This document shows positions 35,331-44,595 of a DNA stretch of 64,000 bases, piece by piece (within the stretch, counting starts at the first letter, position 1; every line of letters begins with the position of its first letter). This DNA comes from CAZDIO01 sp964505555 (GTDB lineage Bacteria > Bdellovibrionota_C > UBA2361 > SZUA-149 > CAZDIO01). The notes beneath the pieces were generated by a model, which was not told the origin of the DNA, made no database searches, and worked only from the letters and a program-made list of their open reading frames with translations. Position numbers and translations under genes: made by a program. The stretch spans positions 28,764 to 92,763 of the forward strand of contig CAZDIO010000134.1 of NCBI GenBank assembly GCA_964505555.1. The letters are read 5' to 3'.

Positions 35331-37445
35331 ATGACGCGGCATTGGTATTTGTTTATTTGGATGATATTTTTTTCTCTTGTTTCTCCTTTTGTTTACGTTG
35401 GTCCTTTACATGCCCAGGGTTTTCGGCAGCTTGGGGAAGGGTTTCTTGAGGCGGTTGTCATGGAGTCTGATGCGATCATTGAGGTAGAAGTTGTTACCAC
35501 AAATAGTGTTCGTGTTGTTGAGGTACTCAAGGATGTAAACGTTCTTGGAGGGCAAGTTGCCAAAGGACTGCTGATCGAAGGAACAACAATCGAACCATAT
35601 AGTTTCCCGCTTTTTTCAGATTCCAGTGATGACGCAAAATATATAGCAGATCAGAAGTTGTCGTCGGGGGCGCTCTATCCCTCTCGAACGCTGCTTTTTG
35701 CTCAGCAAAATAAAGCGCAAACCAGTAGAAGATTTCATCTCCAAAGTTATCCGGCACCAAGCGATTCTCCCTGTGTTGTTAGAGAAGGGGGGTGTAAGCC
35801 TGTACCTGTTGAGGTTTATAGTTTGTTTGGGAAGCAGGGGTTTTATTTCTATGGGTTGGTTACAGAAACGCATGGCCACGAACAAAGTGGAAGTCCCGCG
35901 GTGTATCTTGTTAAAGATTTTGAGAAGGTTAAGACGAGCCTGACAAAACTTAAAGTTGAATTTGATCAGGTGTTCGAAGAAGGGGTGAACGAACAATTGT
36001 CCACATCGAGATTTCCTTTGAGGCGGTTTACTCCGCCTGCTGATGCCCATACTTGGCCGAACCTTCTTAACAGAATAAAGAGAGCAATTTCTCGAAGCAG
36101 GCAGTTTTACCAAGCAAGGGAGAACATGTCAGGAAACGAAAAGGAGGATTTTTATTTTAAAACATTGTTTGAAGAAAATATATACTCAAATTATGCCATT
36201 GAGAGCCTTCGTCAACTTGACAGAAGAGAAGTAAGCCAGAGAATGCTAGAGAGTATTCCTCGGTTAAATATTTTTGTTGATGATGTTTTAGAGGGAGTGT
36301 TGTGGAGAGAGATTGCAAAGAATGGACAAACTGAAAATTTATTAAGAACAGCTGTCTCTACAAAAACTAGGGATCCTTGTTTCAAGCCGGAAAGAGTTTC
36401 TCCTTCAACCGAATCGAAAGTATTTATCTCTTCCCCACCGCTTACACAGAGAGACAGTTTTCTATTTTCCCCATTTGAAGAGCTACTTCCAAGTTTTGTA
36501 GCGCTGTATGAGGCGGAGTTGCGTTGCTATCTCCAAACACATAATATTTCTCAAGAGACGCTAACGATTAACTATAAAAAGAAGATTGGATCTCACGGTC
36601 TGGCGCTGCTGCGCTCTGGAGCGCTCACTATGGATGAAGTGGGACTGCTGGAGTCTCCTATTAATATCTACTTAGAACAGGTAAAGAAACAGGAAGAGGT
36701 ATTAAAGGAATTTTCACCACAACTAAGTAAACCACTTTTTGATACATTGAGTGTTTTGCCTGCAAGGCTTCGTGAACAGGCGCGCTTTTGTTTGCAGGGG
36801 ATTAAAGAGGACAAAGAACTTGGGCATCCCGATCTTCGCAAGGGCTCATTTCTCCTGTGGGAGTGGTCGTGCCGTAACTTGTCGCTATTTGAGCCATCAC
36901 ATACAGAGTGTAAGTTGAAAGACAATCGTTTGGAGAGTGATATTGTTCTTTATCAAAGTACGATGAAGCAAGGACTTTTGCAAGCAATGGAGCAAGATAA
37001 TGAGCGGATGCTCACTTTGTTTCTTGACATTCTTCGAAGTAAACCCGTGAAGAACACACTTTCAATAATTAGTGCCGTCATCGAAGATAGTAAGACCTAT
37101 GGAGCGGATTCTATTCGAGTAGAGTTTCTCCGACAAGTTACCAATTGGCCCTACTATTCAGTAGCGCTCATCCTTGCAGAAGAGTATGAAAAAGCAAACA
37201 AGGAGCAACAACAGGTGCTAGATCCGGTTCTTGAAGAGATCACCGGTGAGAAAATAGTGTCAAGCTCTGCACAAAGTAAGTGGACAGAATATTTGCAACG
37301 AATTAAGCAGGGCTTAAACGATCGAGATCCTGTGTTAGGCGCGCCTGAGCGCGTGCGTAAGTTGCTTAAAGAAGAACCCTGTAATGAAAAAGAGATCGGA
37401 TGGAATCGGCATTTGAGAAAAGTTGCTGAAGATGTTCACCTCTAG
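35331..37445 (+). CDS. Unknown secreted or periplasmic protein, 704 residues
   Basis: The N-terminus is a signal peptide (hydrophobic 6-25, then PLHAQ). Residues ~35-230 are predicted beta-rich with a cysteine pair (CVVREGGCKP). From ~250 onward the protein is mostly helical, with long charged helices and scattered cysteines. I recognise no domain. Its start is one base after the stop of the outer-membrane barrel gene, which implies translational coupling and a shared envelope role. It is convergent with the SWIM-finger gene across a CACAGAG palindrome. Confidence 0.5.
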   Translation: MTRHWYLFIWMIFFSLVSPFVYVGPLHAQGFRQLGEGFLEAVVMESDAIIEVEVVTTNSVRVVEVLKDVNVLGGQVAKGLLIEGTTIEPYSFPLFSDSSDDAKYIADQKLSSGALYPSRTLLFAQQNKAQTSRRFHLQSYPAPSDSPCVVREGGCKPVPVEVYSLFGKQGFYFYGLVTETHGHEQSGSPAVYLVKDFEKVKTSLTKLKVEFDQVFEEGVNEQLSTSRFPLRRFTPPADAHTWPNLLNRIKRAISRSRQFYQARENMSGNEKEDFYFKTLFEENIYSNYAIESLRQLDRREVSQRMLESIPRLNIFVDDVLEGVLWREIAKNGQTENLLRTAVSTKTRDPCFKPERVSPSTESKVFISSPPLTQRDSFLFSPFEELLPSFVALYEAELRCYLQTHNISQETLTINYKKKIGSHGLALLRSGALTMDEVGLLESPINIYLEQVKKQEEVLKEFSPQLSKPLFDTLSVLPARLREQARFCLQGIKEDKELGHPDLRKGSFLLWEWSCRNLSLFEPSHTECKLKDNRLESDIVLYQSTMKQGLLQAMEQDNERMLTLFLDILRSKPVKNTLSIISAVIEDSKTYGADSIRVEFLRQVTNWPYYSVALILAEEYEKANKEQQQVLDPVLEEITGEKIVSSSAQSKWTEYLQRIKQGLNDRDPVLGAPERVRKLLKEEPCNEKEIGWNRHLRKVAEDVHL

Positions 37446-37475
37446 AGGTGCTCATGCGACCATCTAGGGTTTTTT

Positions 37476-37575
37476 AATTGAACACAGAGTTTCACAGAGG
37501 TGCACAGAGTTAGATCTAAAAGTCTTTGTCTTTTTTCTCTACTCTGTGTATCCCTGTGAAACTCTGTGTTCAAAT
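37476..37575. repeat. CACAGAG-family palindromic element, full copy
   Basis: The left arm AACACAGAGTTTCACAGAGG then TGCACAGAGTTAGA and the right arm ACTCTGTG, ATCCCTGTGAA, ACTCTGTGTT are complementary around a T-rich loop. It is nearly the same as the element at 20022 and again fills the gap between convergent genes. Confidence 0.8.
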
Positions 37576-37609
37576 CTCTGGATAGTAAAAGGAACAGATC
37601 TCCCCAGTA

Positions 37610-38431
37610 CTAAACTTTCGTTAACCCTAATCCAAATGCTTGCGCACGGTTTGCAATGTAATCGTAAGCATCTTCTAGTACCTGCTCAACCGAGACCTCC
37701 CGGCTGGTAATTGGAATTGTGCTTAGTTGTCTAAGAATTGCACCGGGAAGTTCATCGGCGCGAATCGTAAAAGAGAGAGATTGGATTTTCTCATCGCAAC
37801 TCCAGTAATCAGCAAGCTGTTCCTCAAGGGATGGAGAGGACTGGTATGCGGCCTTTGAAAAGATATGTTTGCCTCTCTGCTCCGAAGGATGAGAGGTTTG
37901 ATGGCGCAACTTTCTTAGTTCGGTAATCGTTTCTTGGCGAGTGCGGCCACGAAGAGCAAAGATTAAAAACGGATTCTCTGAAAAGCGCTCGTTAATAAGA
38001 AAATATAAAGCAGCAAAATGCACACAAAGCTGATCTTTTTTCCCACAAGAGCATTTTAATGAGAGCGCAGAGAGTGTTTGAGGAAACAACTCCAGTCCTA
38101 ACTCCTGGAACACATTTTCAATCTCCTCAGGAAGTTCGCTCGTAAGAAGTTTCGCATAATAGAGAGCCTGACCAGAGAGTTTTTCAAAAATCGCCTGCCA
38201 CTGCTCGTCAGAAAATGGAACAATTGCTATCTCTGCAAGGTAAGGCTGATATCGTTCGCCTTGAACTTTCGCGCTCATCGTGCCGCGATGAACAGAAAAA
38301 TCTAGGACCCGACCTTTTTTTACAAGCTCAAAGCCCTCTTCTAGTAATGGTTCTATCCCGCCTTGATCAAAGACGTTTAAAATCTGTTCGCTCAACCATG
38401 AGCGTGGTCGATGTTTTCCTTTTTCACTCAT
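37610..38431 (-). CDS. SWIM zinc-finger protein
   Basis: The product has 273 residues. The SWIM motif CxCx(6)CxH is present as CSCGKKDQLCVH (about residues 127-138) followed by FAALYFLINE. Such proteins are often encoded beside SNF2-family ATPases, and here the start overlaps the 3' end of the SNF2 gene by 8 bases. The SWIM domain is thought to mediate DNA or protein binding; a direct role has not been set for the bacterial pair. It is the last gene of a three-gene minus-strand operon. Confidence 0.85.
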   Translation of the reverse strand: MSEKGKHRPRSWLSEQILNVFDQGGIEPLLEEGFELVKKGRVLDFSVHRGTMSAKVQGERYQPYLAEIAIVPFSDEQWQAIFEKLSGQALYYAKLLTSELPEEIENVFQELGLELFPQTLSALSLKCSCGKKDQLCVHFAALYFLINERFSENPFLIFALRGRTRQETITELRKLRHQTSHPSEQRGKHIFSKAAYQSSPSLEEQLADYWSCDEKIQSLSFTIRADELPGAILRQLSTIPITSREVSVEQVLEDAYDYIANRAQAFGLGLTKV

Positions 38432-41400
38432 GAAGACCTTCTCCTCTGGAAAGCTCTAATATTGACCGCAATTCGTCAGTTGAGAGTTCTGTAAGCATTT
38501 TCTTTGTTGAGCCAACGATGGTATCAGCGAGTCCTCGTTTGAGATCTAGGAGTGAGGAGATTCTCTCCTCAAGTGTGCCTTTGCAGATAAGCTTTCGAAC
38601 TTGTACATTTTTTGTTTGTCCAATTCGAAATGCGCGATCAGTTGCTTGTTCTTCAACAGCGGGATTCCACCACTGATCAAAGTGAATGATTTGGTTTGCT
38701 TGGGTGAGATTCAGACCATACCCTCCCGCTTTCAAAGAAAGGATAAATACGCTGGGGCCCGTTTCTTTTTGAAACTGTTCAACAAGATTAACACGAGCTG
38801 TTTTACTGAGAGCTCCGTGAAGGAACAATACTTCTTGACCAAATCGTTCCTGAAGATGTGGTTTAAGCAGGTGACCCATCTGCGCGTACTGGGTAAAGAT
38901 CAAAGCCTTATCATTTTCAGCGAGGATCACTTCTAATAATTCTTCAAGCAACATCAATTTTCCAGATCGTCCGGAGAGGGCACTGCTATCTTTTAAAAAT
39001 AATGTCGGATGATTGCAGATCTGCTTAAGCTTGGTAATTGTTGCTAAAATTAACCCTTTTCTATGCATTCCAGAAGACTTCTCAACTTCAGGAATCATGC
39101 TCCGGAGAACGCTCTCATAGAGTGCTGCTTGTTCGCTGGTGATCTTTGTCGGCACTTGCATCTCAATCTTTTCAGGAAGATCGCTAATGACCGATTTATC
39201 TGTCTTTAATCTTCGTAAAATAAATGGACGTACCACTTGTGAAAGGTTCATTGCGGCGTCCTTATTATGGTACCGTTCAATGGGAACGGCGAAACGGGTG
39301 CGAAATTCACTAATAGTACCAAGATAGCCCGGATTTAAGAAATCAATGACTGACCAAAGCTCTTCAAGGCGATTTTCCAGTGGAGTTCCGGTAAGTGCAA
39401 TTCGTTGACATGAAGAATGAGAGTTGTTTGCCTCTAGGTAGCGATAGGCGAGGCGGCGAATCGCCTGAGTTTGCTTGGTTGCTAAGTTTTTAATGTTTTG
39501 CGCCTCATCAAGAACAATTCTTCCCCAGGAGATCTTTGAAAGGAGTATTTCATCACGATAGGCAAGACTGTACGTAGTGAGCACAATATCTGAACTATGA
39601 GCACGTTCAAGAAAGCGCTCACCGCTGAGCCGATTTCCTCCATGATGGAGGTATACAGAGAGTGATGGGGCAAACTTTTTTGTTTCTTGTTCCCAGTTAT
39701 CAAGGATCGACATCGGCACAATAAGTAACGTTGGCGGAACTCGTTCAAACTTTCCTTGAATTTCTCGTTCATAGAGGAGGAGAGCAAGAAATTGGATAGT
39801 TTTTCCCAAGCCCATATCGTCTGCTAGGCACGCTCCGCAGCCGATTGTTCCCAAAAAATTAAGCCAGGAGAGGCCTTGTTGCTGGTATGGGCGAAGATCT
39901 CCTTTAAAACTTGCTGGTTGTGGAATTTCTGGAATTTCCTTTCGTTCTCGGTCAAGGAGTTTATTGATCCACCCCGTTGCGCTAAACCCTGTTACCGGAA
40001 GGCCAGTAAACTCACTTTCATAACCAAGGCCCAGTCGGAGGGCGTCAGCGAGTTTCAATCCAAGTTTTGCTTTTTGCTTTTTAAAAAACTCAAGTGCAGA
40101 TTCAACTTCGCGTGGATCAAGTGCCACCCAATGTCCTTGATGTTGAATAAGAGGAGACTTACTTTCTACAAGTTTCTGAAATTCATTGATTGAGAGTCGA
40201 TGATCGCCTATCGAAACTTCCCAAGAAAAATCAAGGAGCTTTCCAAGCCCCAATAAACCAGCGTCTTCTCGCTTTGAGGAGATATTGTCATCAGAATCTA
40301 CGTGCAGATGGAGTCCCACTCGAAACGAGGGCTTCTCCCACCAAGTGGGTAAAAGAACTCCAAAGCCGGCATTCTCTAGCAGTGGAACGGCATGACGTAA
40401 GAAGTGATATGTTTCGTTTGTGTTCAGCGAAACATGAGTTGGATGAGCAGTTGTCAGTGCTGTTGAGAATTGATCAAAAATATTTGCTGCTTTTCCAAGG
40501 TCGGCAAGCAAAATATCTTCAAGCTGCTCTTGGCCGATCTCAAATAATCGATTCAGTCGTGCTTCTGCGCGCCAGAGCTGTTCTGCTGAAATGAGAGATT
40601 TTGCGCCAGTAGTTGATTCCAGAAGAAATTCGATTTGCCATTGGGCATTTTGGCCATCAAGGTCGGTTGTTTGTGCGGGAGGATGGAGCCGAAAACAGGT
40701 GCGAATCTTTGTAGGTGTTGTTGGAGAGAGGATATCACACCAGGTTCGAACACGTTGTTCAAATTTTGCTAGTTCATACCCGGGCAGGGTCATTACGCCT
40801 TCTGTATAAGCAAGGGAGCGTAGCCATTCCGCGCCAATGTCATGGTGGGTGCCAAAATCCAGTGTTTGCTCTGTCGATGCTTCAGGAAGAAGAGGGCGTC
40901 GAGAGAGAAAATACCGAATGAGATTATCTGTTACTGAAGAGATAAACGATTCAAGCCTTCTTCCAGGCTCTGTTTCTGTAAAAACCTCTGTTCGTACCAC
41001 AGCACGGCAGATTGCCGGCATTGATCCCGCAAGGATCTCTAGACGGTGAGTATCTTCCGGTTTTGTCGTCACCGCGTGCCAGTAAGAGTGATATCGTTCA
41101 CGTTGCCGAATCAACCCCGGGATAAACCGTCCACGAGTAAGTAACTCGAGGACAAATTTTGTTGCCTCCAACCAATAGGAGACGGAGTGGTCGAGCTTGA
41201 GGCCGGGAAGTAGCTCCTTAGGAATGGAAGTGAGAAAAAGGAGTGCCTCCACAGGAGGGAGTTTCACTGCAGGAACGCTCCAAAGAGCAAGGTGACTTTT
41301 TCCTTCCCGTGGAAGTTCTCTTGCGGGGTAGAGTTGTGGGGAAGGGATTGGGCCAATCTCGTCTGTCGGTAAATGAAGGACGAGTAAGGTGTCTTCTCTT

Positions 41401-41618
41401 GTCTGCACCTCGAAGGCATCAAGATCGGAATTAAGTTCTGCAAGCGAACAAGAAAAAGGGTGTCTTCTTGGGGCGTCAGGCATTTGCTCGATTCTAGAGC
41501 GAAAAGCTGTCTCCTCAGTTTCACCATGAGAAGTAGTCAGGTCCATTGCCGAACGAGCACTTTCACCCCAAATAAGGAGCGATTCAGAAAAATCCCATGT
41601 TGCCTGTAATACGCGCAT
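38424..41618 (-). CDS. SNF2-family DNA-dependent ATPase/helicase
   Basis: The product has 1064 residues. The N-terminal ~560 residues form the accessory region found in bacterial SNF2 proteins. The ATPase core follows: motif I DDMGLGKTIQF, motif II DEAQN, motif III LTGTPLENRLEELW, and the helicase C-terminal domain with LSLKAGGYGLNLTQA and DRAFRIGQTKNVQVRKL. Family members translocate on double-stranded DNA and remodel protein-DNA complexes. The partner SWIM gene overlaps its end, and the ComEC-like hydrolase gene ends 2 bases before its start. Confidence 0.93.
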   Translation of the reverse strand: MRVLQATWDFSESLLIWGESARSAMDLTTSHGETEETAFRSRIEQMPDAPRRHPFSCSLAELNSDLDAFEVQTREDTLLVLHLPTDEIGPIPSPQLYPARELPREGKSHLALWSVPAVKLPPVEALLFLTSIPKELLPGLKLDHSVSYWLEATKFVLELLTRGRFIPGLIRQRERYHSYWHAVTTKPEDTHRLEILAGSMPAICRAVVRTEVFTETEPGRRLESFISSVTDNLIRYFLSRRPLLPEASTEQTLDFGTHHDIGAEWLRSLAYTEGVMTLPGYELAKFEQRVRTWCDILSPTTPTKIRTCFRLHPPAQTTDLDGQNAQWQIEFLLESTTGAKSLISAEQLWRAEARLNRLFEIGQEQLEDILLADLGKAANIFDQFSTALTTAHPTHVSLNTNETYHFLRHAVPLLENAGFGVLLPTWWEKPSFRVGLHLHVDSDDNISSKREDAGLLGLGKLLDFSWEVSIGDHRLSINEFQKLVESKSPLIQHQGHWVALDPREVESALEFFKKQKAKLGLKLADALRLGLGYESEFTGLPVTGFSATGWINKLLDRERKEIPEIPQPASFKGDLRPYQQQGLSWLNFLGTIGCGACLADDMGLGKTIQFLALLLYEREIQGKFERVPPTLLIVPMSILDNWEQETKKFAPSLSVYLHHGGNRLSGERFLERAHSSDIVLTTYSLAYRDEILLSKISWGRIVLDEAQNIKNLATKQTQAIRRLAYRYLEANNSHSSCQRIALTGTPLENRLEELWSVIDFLNPGYLGTISEFRTRFAVPIERYHNKDAAMNLSQVVRPFILRRLKTDKSVISDLPEKIEMQVPTKITSEQAALYESVLRSMIPEVEKSSGMHRKGLILATITKLKQICNHPTLFLKDSSALSGRSGKLMLLEELLEVILAENDKALIFTQYAQMGHLLKPHLQERFGQEVLFLHGALSKTARVNLVEQFQKETGPSVFILSLKAGGYGLNLTQANQIIHFDQWWNPAVEEQATDRAFRIGQTKNVQVRKLICKGTLEERISSLLDLKRGLADTIVGSTKKMLTELSTDELRSILELSRGEGLHE

Positions 41619-41620
41619 GG

Positions 41621-42766
41621 TTATTTGTTTTTTAGATCTCCACTTTCAAAAAGCTTCCCATTCTGCTCGCTGTCCACACAATACGACCCCTCTCGTAAAT
41701 GAAACGTAATGGTTCCTTCATTGACGGTGGAGAGTAGGGCTTGATGTGTGGGACGCAACACCCAGGCACAATCTAAACCTGTTTTAATGCAGCTTGCAAG
41801 CGGCTTTCCCGTTCGAGGACCAAACTTCTCTGTAAAATGATGATCAAGCCGCGAGATCACATCAAATTTAGGAAATCCATATTCAGCAGTGGTTCCTCTC
41901 CCCGGTGCGCCTGTGGAGATAATTGCGACATCGGGGTTTACTGATTGTAAGAAATCACTAGAAGTGGATGCCATCCCATGATGCCCGATCTTGGTAATTG
42001 TTGAAGGAAGAAAGGAAGTTGTTTTTTGCTCCGCAAGAACTGCCTGTTCAAAACGATCCGTGGCATCTCCAAGGAGGAGAAAAGAAGTGCCAAGGGCAGT
42101 AAGTTTCATAATTAAGGAGCAGTCATTGAGGTTGTGAGGACAATCCAGAGTTTGTTGCACCTCCATACTTGGCAAATACAGTGAGATCGTTACATTGGGG
42201 CAGATTTCGAGAGATGAGATCTTTGATGTCGTTACATTGTGATAGGTACCCCCACGGGCTGATACTTGTTTTCTGATAGACTCCTCTAGAAAGGATTCGT
42301 TATTATCGGCCCCATTGTCGTAATAGTTGGTAATGAAAAATCTGTCCTTTCCTTGGGAGGTAAGGAGATTTAAAAAACCAAAAAGATGATCCTGATGAGG
42401 ATGAGTATTAAAAGCATGTTCAAGAACACGATCCTCTCCCATTTTGGCAATGAAGGAAGACAGAAAGAGAGTTTCTCCGTTTGGATATTTTTCGTTCGAT
42501 TCTCCCGCATCAATTAAGGTTTGTACGCCCTCTTTTGGACAATGAATAAAAATAGAATCACCCTGACCAACATTTAAAAAAGAAATTTGAAGGGGGGAGT
42601 TGTCAAAACACCGTTGCCCTGCGTTTTTCACCGCACGAGACTCGGAATTAAGCCTCTGCGGAAGATGTATACATCCGACGAATGTAGAAAAAACACTCAA
42701 AAGAGCGAATGTAAATCGTACGGTATGTCCAGAGGTATTAAGTGTTTTATCCGATGTCTGCTTCAT
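41621..42766 (-). CDS. ComEC-like metallo-beta-lactamase-fold hydrolase, exported
   Basis: The product has 381 residues. A hydrophobic N-terminal segment (about 15-32) ends in FVGC, a possible but imperfect lipobox. The body is the metallo-beta-lactamase domain of the ComEC/Rec2 C-terminus: FLNVGQGDSIFI, THPHQDHLFG (HxHxDH), LLLGDAT and KIGHHG. ComEC's competence transmembrane domain is absent. Stand-alone members are often secreted nucleases or hydrolases. It is the first gene of the operon with the SNF2 and SWIM genes and is divergent from the next gene. Confidence 0.8.
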   Translation of the reverse strand: MKQTSDKTLNTSGHTVRFTFALLSVFSTFVGCIHLPQRLNSESRAVKNAGQRCFDNSPLQISFLNVGQGDSIFIHCPKEGVQTLIDAGESNEKYPNGETLFLSSFIAKMGEDRVLEHAFNTHPHQDHLFGFLNLLTSQGKDRFFITNYYDNGADNNESFLEESIRKQVSARGGTYHNVTTSKISSLEICPNVTISLYLPSMEVQQTLDCPHNLNDCSLIMKLTALGTSFLLLGDATDRFEQAVLAEQKTTSFLPSTITKIGHHGMASTSSDFLQSVNPDVAIISTGAPGRGTTAEYGFPKFDVISRLDHHFTEKFGPRTGKPLASCIKTGLDCAWVLRPTHQALLSTVNEGTITFHLREGSYCVDSEQNGKLFESGDLKNK

Positions 42767-42830
42767 TGAAATAAGCTAAGCTTCAATCAAAGGGTAGGCA
42801 AGTGAGAGATTCTATACGGCAGGTGATTTA

Positions 42831-44033
42831 ATGGCGGTTGTCTCGAAAGAGAGAGGAAATACGGCAAAGGTCTTTGCTGAAGAGGAGAAACTTTCATCAG
42901 ACTTTTTACCTTATGGTAACGCCTTTGATGAAGAGGGGATTTTTGAGCTTCTTCGTCTTGAAGCGATGATCCCTGCAGATCGCTTCGATCAGGCAGCACG
43001 GACTCTTGCTTTGTCTCATCGCGCCCAGCAGAAAAAATCAAAAAAAGCTTACTCTCTTCAAAACGACTACATACTTGAAACCCAGAAGAGGCAACTTCTT
43101 CAAGGGATCGAATCGTTTGAGGAACTTTCTTCTTCATTCTCACCCCTTCTGCAGATCGGAGTTGGTGAGGTACGAAATTTTATAAAGAAATCCCTACTTC
43201 AAAATTCAAAGCTTTTTGATCAACGAGCAGCAAGAGGTTTTTTTTGTAGCACCCCTTTTCGGATCAGCTTACAAAATGTGCTCTCTCCTGCTGCGCCATT
43301 TGAACCGGCGGCACTTTCATTTCATATGCCTTACAGCGATCTTCTCTGTGATCTGGCCTCTTTGGAGGTTGAGTTGGAGGTGTCTGGGTTGTCACGGCGT
43401 GCGAAGGATTTTTCCTCACGCTATTTTCAACTCCACCCTGAACTTTATGATTCGCATCTGTATCAGTTAGCGTTGGTCACAGAGGGGATCGCGAGGAGTC
43501 GAGCGTTTTTACAGTTTCAAAATCGGTTAAAACCTTTTGACCAGAGAAAAAGAGAATTTCATCAAATAGGTATTCGGTTTCTCTCTTATGCATGTCGAAC
43601 AGTATTTAATTTGCAAACCCCATTTTTAATCGTCATTAGTGGTCAAAATACGGTTGATCAGATCTCATTAGGGAGCATGCTCTCAGAGCTTCTCTGTGCG
43701 GCGTGGATTGGATCTCAAAACAGGGGACAACAGGAGATAATTAACCGAACAAGTGTATTTCTCGGAAGAGGTCTTCCGGTGATTCTCAATACGGGGTCGC
43801 CCACACTTTCCTTGCTTCTTGATATTAAGCGGTTAGTAGAAAAGTTTAAGTGCACACCTCTTCTTGTTACTGATCAGGGAGATTTTCACTCCGGAGATGT
43901 AGGAGGAGCGATACACTCTTTAACGCTCTCCCCGTTTATTAACACCGAAGAGATGGCCTTTTTCATAGTAAGAGAGTTTCAAGGCAAAAAACTATGCATT
44001 TCTTCCTTCGCAGAGGCTCACAAAGTAAATTGA
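42831..44033 (+). CDS. Degenerate APH-like/P-loop kinase fusion protein (COG2187/COG0645-like)
   Basis: The product has 400 residues. Residues ~35-235 align by eye with aminoglycoside-phosphotransferase-like proteins, best around DLASLEVELEVSGLSRRAKD and HLYQLALVTEGIARSRAFLQF, which match the usual DLAFLxMDLxxxG and YRALVRAK segments. The catalytic HGDLHxxN loop position reads STPFRISLQN (141-150). Residues ~262-400 resemble the fused P-loop kinase, but its Walker A reads GQNTVDQIS (271-279) with no Lys. It therefore appears catalytically dead in both halves. AGGTGA lies 5 bases before the ATG. Its role beside the Flp pilin gene is unknown. Confidence 0.5.
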   Translation: MAVVSKERGNTAKVFAEEEKLSSDFLPYGNAFDEEGIFELLRLEAMIPADRFDQAARTLALSHRAQQKKSKKAYSLQNDYILETQKRQLLQGIESFEELSSSFSPLLQIGVGEVRNFIKKSLLQNSKLFDQRAARGFFCSTPFRISLQNVLSPAAPFEPAALSFHMPYSDLLCDLASLEVELEVSGLSRRAKDFSSRYFQLHPELYDSHLYQLALVTEGIARSRAFLQFQNRLKPFDQRKREFHQIGIRFLSYACRTVFNLQTPFLIVISGQNTVDQISLGSMLSELLCAAWIGSQNRGQQEIINRTSVFLGRGLPVILNTGSPTLSLLLDIKRLVEKFKCTPLLVTDQGDFHSGDVGGAIHSLTLSPFINTEEMAFFIVREFQGKKLCISSFAEAHKVN

Positions 44034-44066
44034 CAACAAATTACTAGCGATATCTATTCAATAATA

Positions 44067-44114
44067 CTAGTGCTCAGACAAGTAAGTAAGTATGGTAACT
44101 TGTCGCAGCACTAG
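44067..44114. promoter_or_regulatory. Hairpin upstream of the Flp pilin gene
   Basis: CTAGTGCT, CAG, ACAAGT on the left pairs with ACTTGT, CGC, AGCACTAG on the right, with symmetric 3-base internal mismatches and a 14-base loop. It lies 33 bases after the kinase-like gene and 55 bases before the pilin gene. It may be a terminator or a leader structure; the T-run is lacking. Confidence 0.5.
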
Positions 44115-44168
44115 GGTACTTTGATGATTAGGTTTTGATTCTTTAACTACTTTAGGTTAGTAGCTTTT

Positions 44169-44420
44169 ATGGTGTCGGTGCTTTTGCAGGGGAGTTTAAT
44201 ACGAGTCAATAACCGGAGAATGGATTTGAGGTCTATGGAGCTATTACCATCAGAAAAAAAGAAACTGAGGAAGAATGAGCGCGGCCAGGGAATGGCGGAA
44301 TACATTATTATTGTAATCTTAGTTGCGATAATCGTTCTTGTAGCGATCCGCTTGTTTGGAAAAAGCGTTTATAATCAGTTTGAAAACGCAACCCAACAGG
44401 TTGATGAGTTACAAAAATAG
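44169..44420 (+). CDS. flp: Flp-type pilin
   Basis: The product has up to 83 residues. The prepilin motif is G39|QGMAEY with Glu at +5 and Tyr at +6, followed by a single hydrophobic helix (IIIVILVAIIVLVAI) and a short tail (YNQFENATQQVDELQK), the standard Flp major-pilin layout. Start choice is uncertain: 44169 has no good ribosome-binding site, and ATGs at 44220 and 44235 follow GGAG or GAGG at short spacing. The shorter forms give more usual leader lengths. It is the first Tad structural gene of the main locus. Confidence 0.85.
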   Translation: MVSVLLQGSLIRVNNRRMDLRSMELLPSEKKKLRKNERGQGMAEYIIIVILVAIIVLVAIRLFGKSVYNQFENATQQVDELQK

Positions 44421-44595
44421 TGCTCTTTGCCGTTTCATTCGAGCACACAGACCTTCGGTGTGTTGTTTGCTTAAGCGTTTCTAGTTTATAAAGTGTAGAT
44501 TAAGAGAACTTTTAGAGAAACCTTAAGCAATACTGAAGGAAAGCGCGGCAAGTTTCTTCCTGTTTAGATGAGAACTTCAGACCGGGTAGTCGCTC

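Noticed and set aside
646..37575. Repeated CACAGAG sequences as a CRISPR array
   Set aside because: The copies are kilobases apart, palindromic and intergenic, with no regular spacers.
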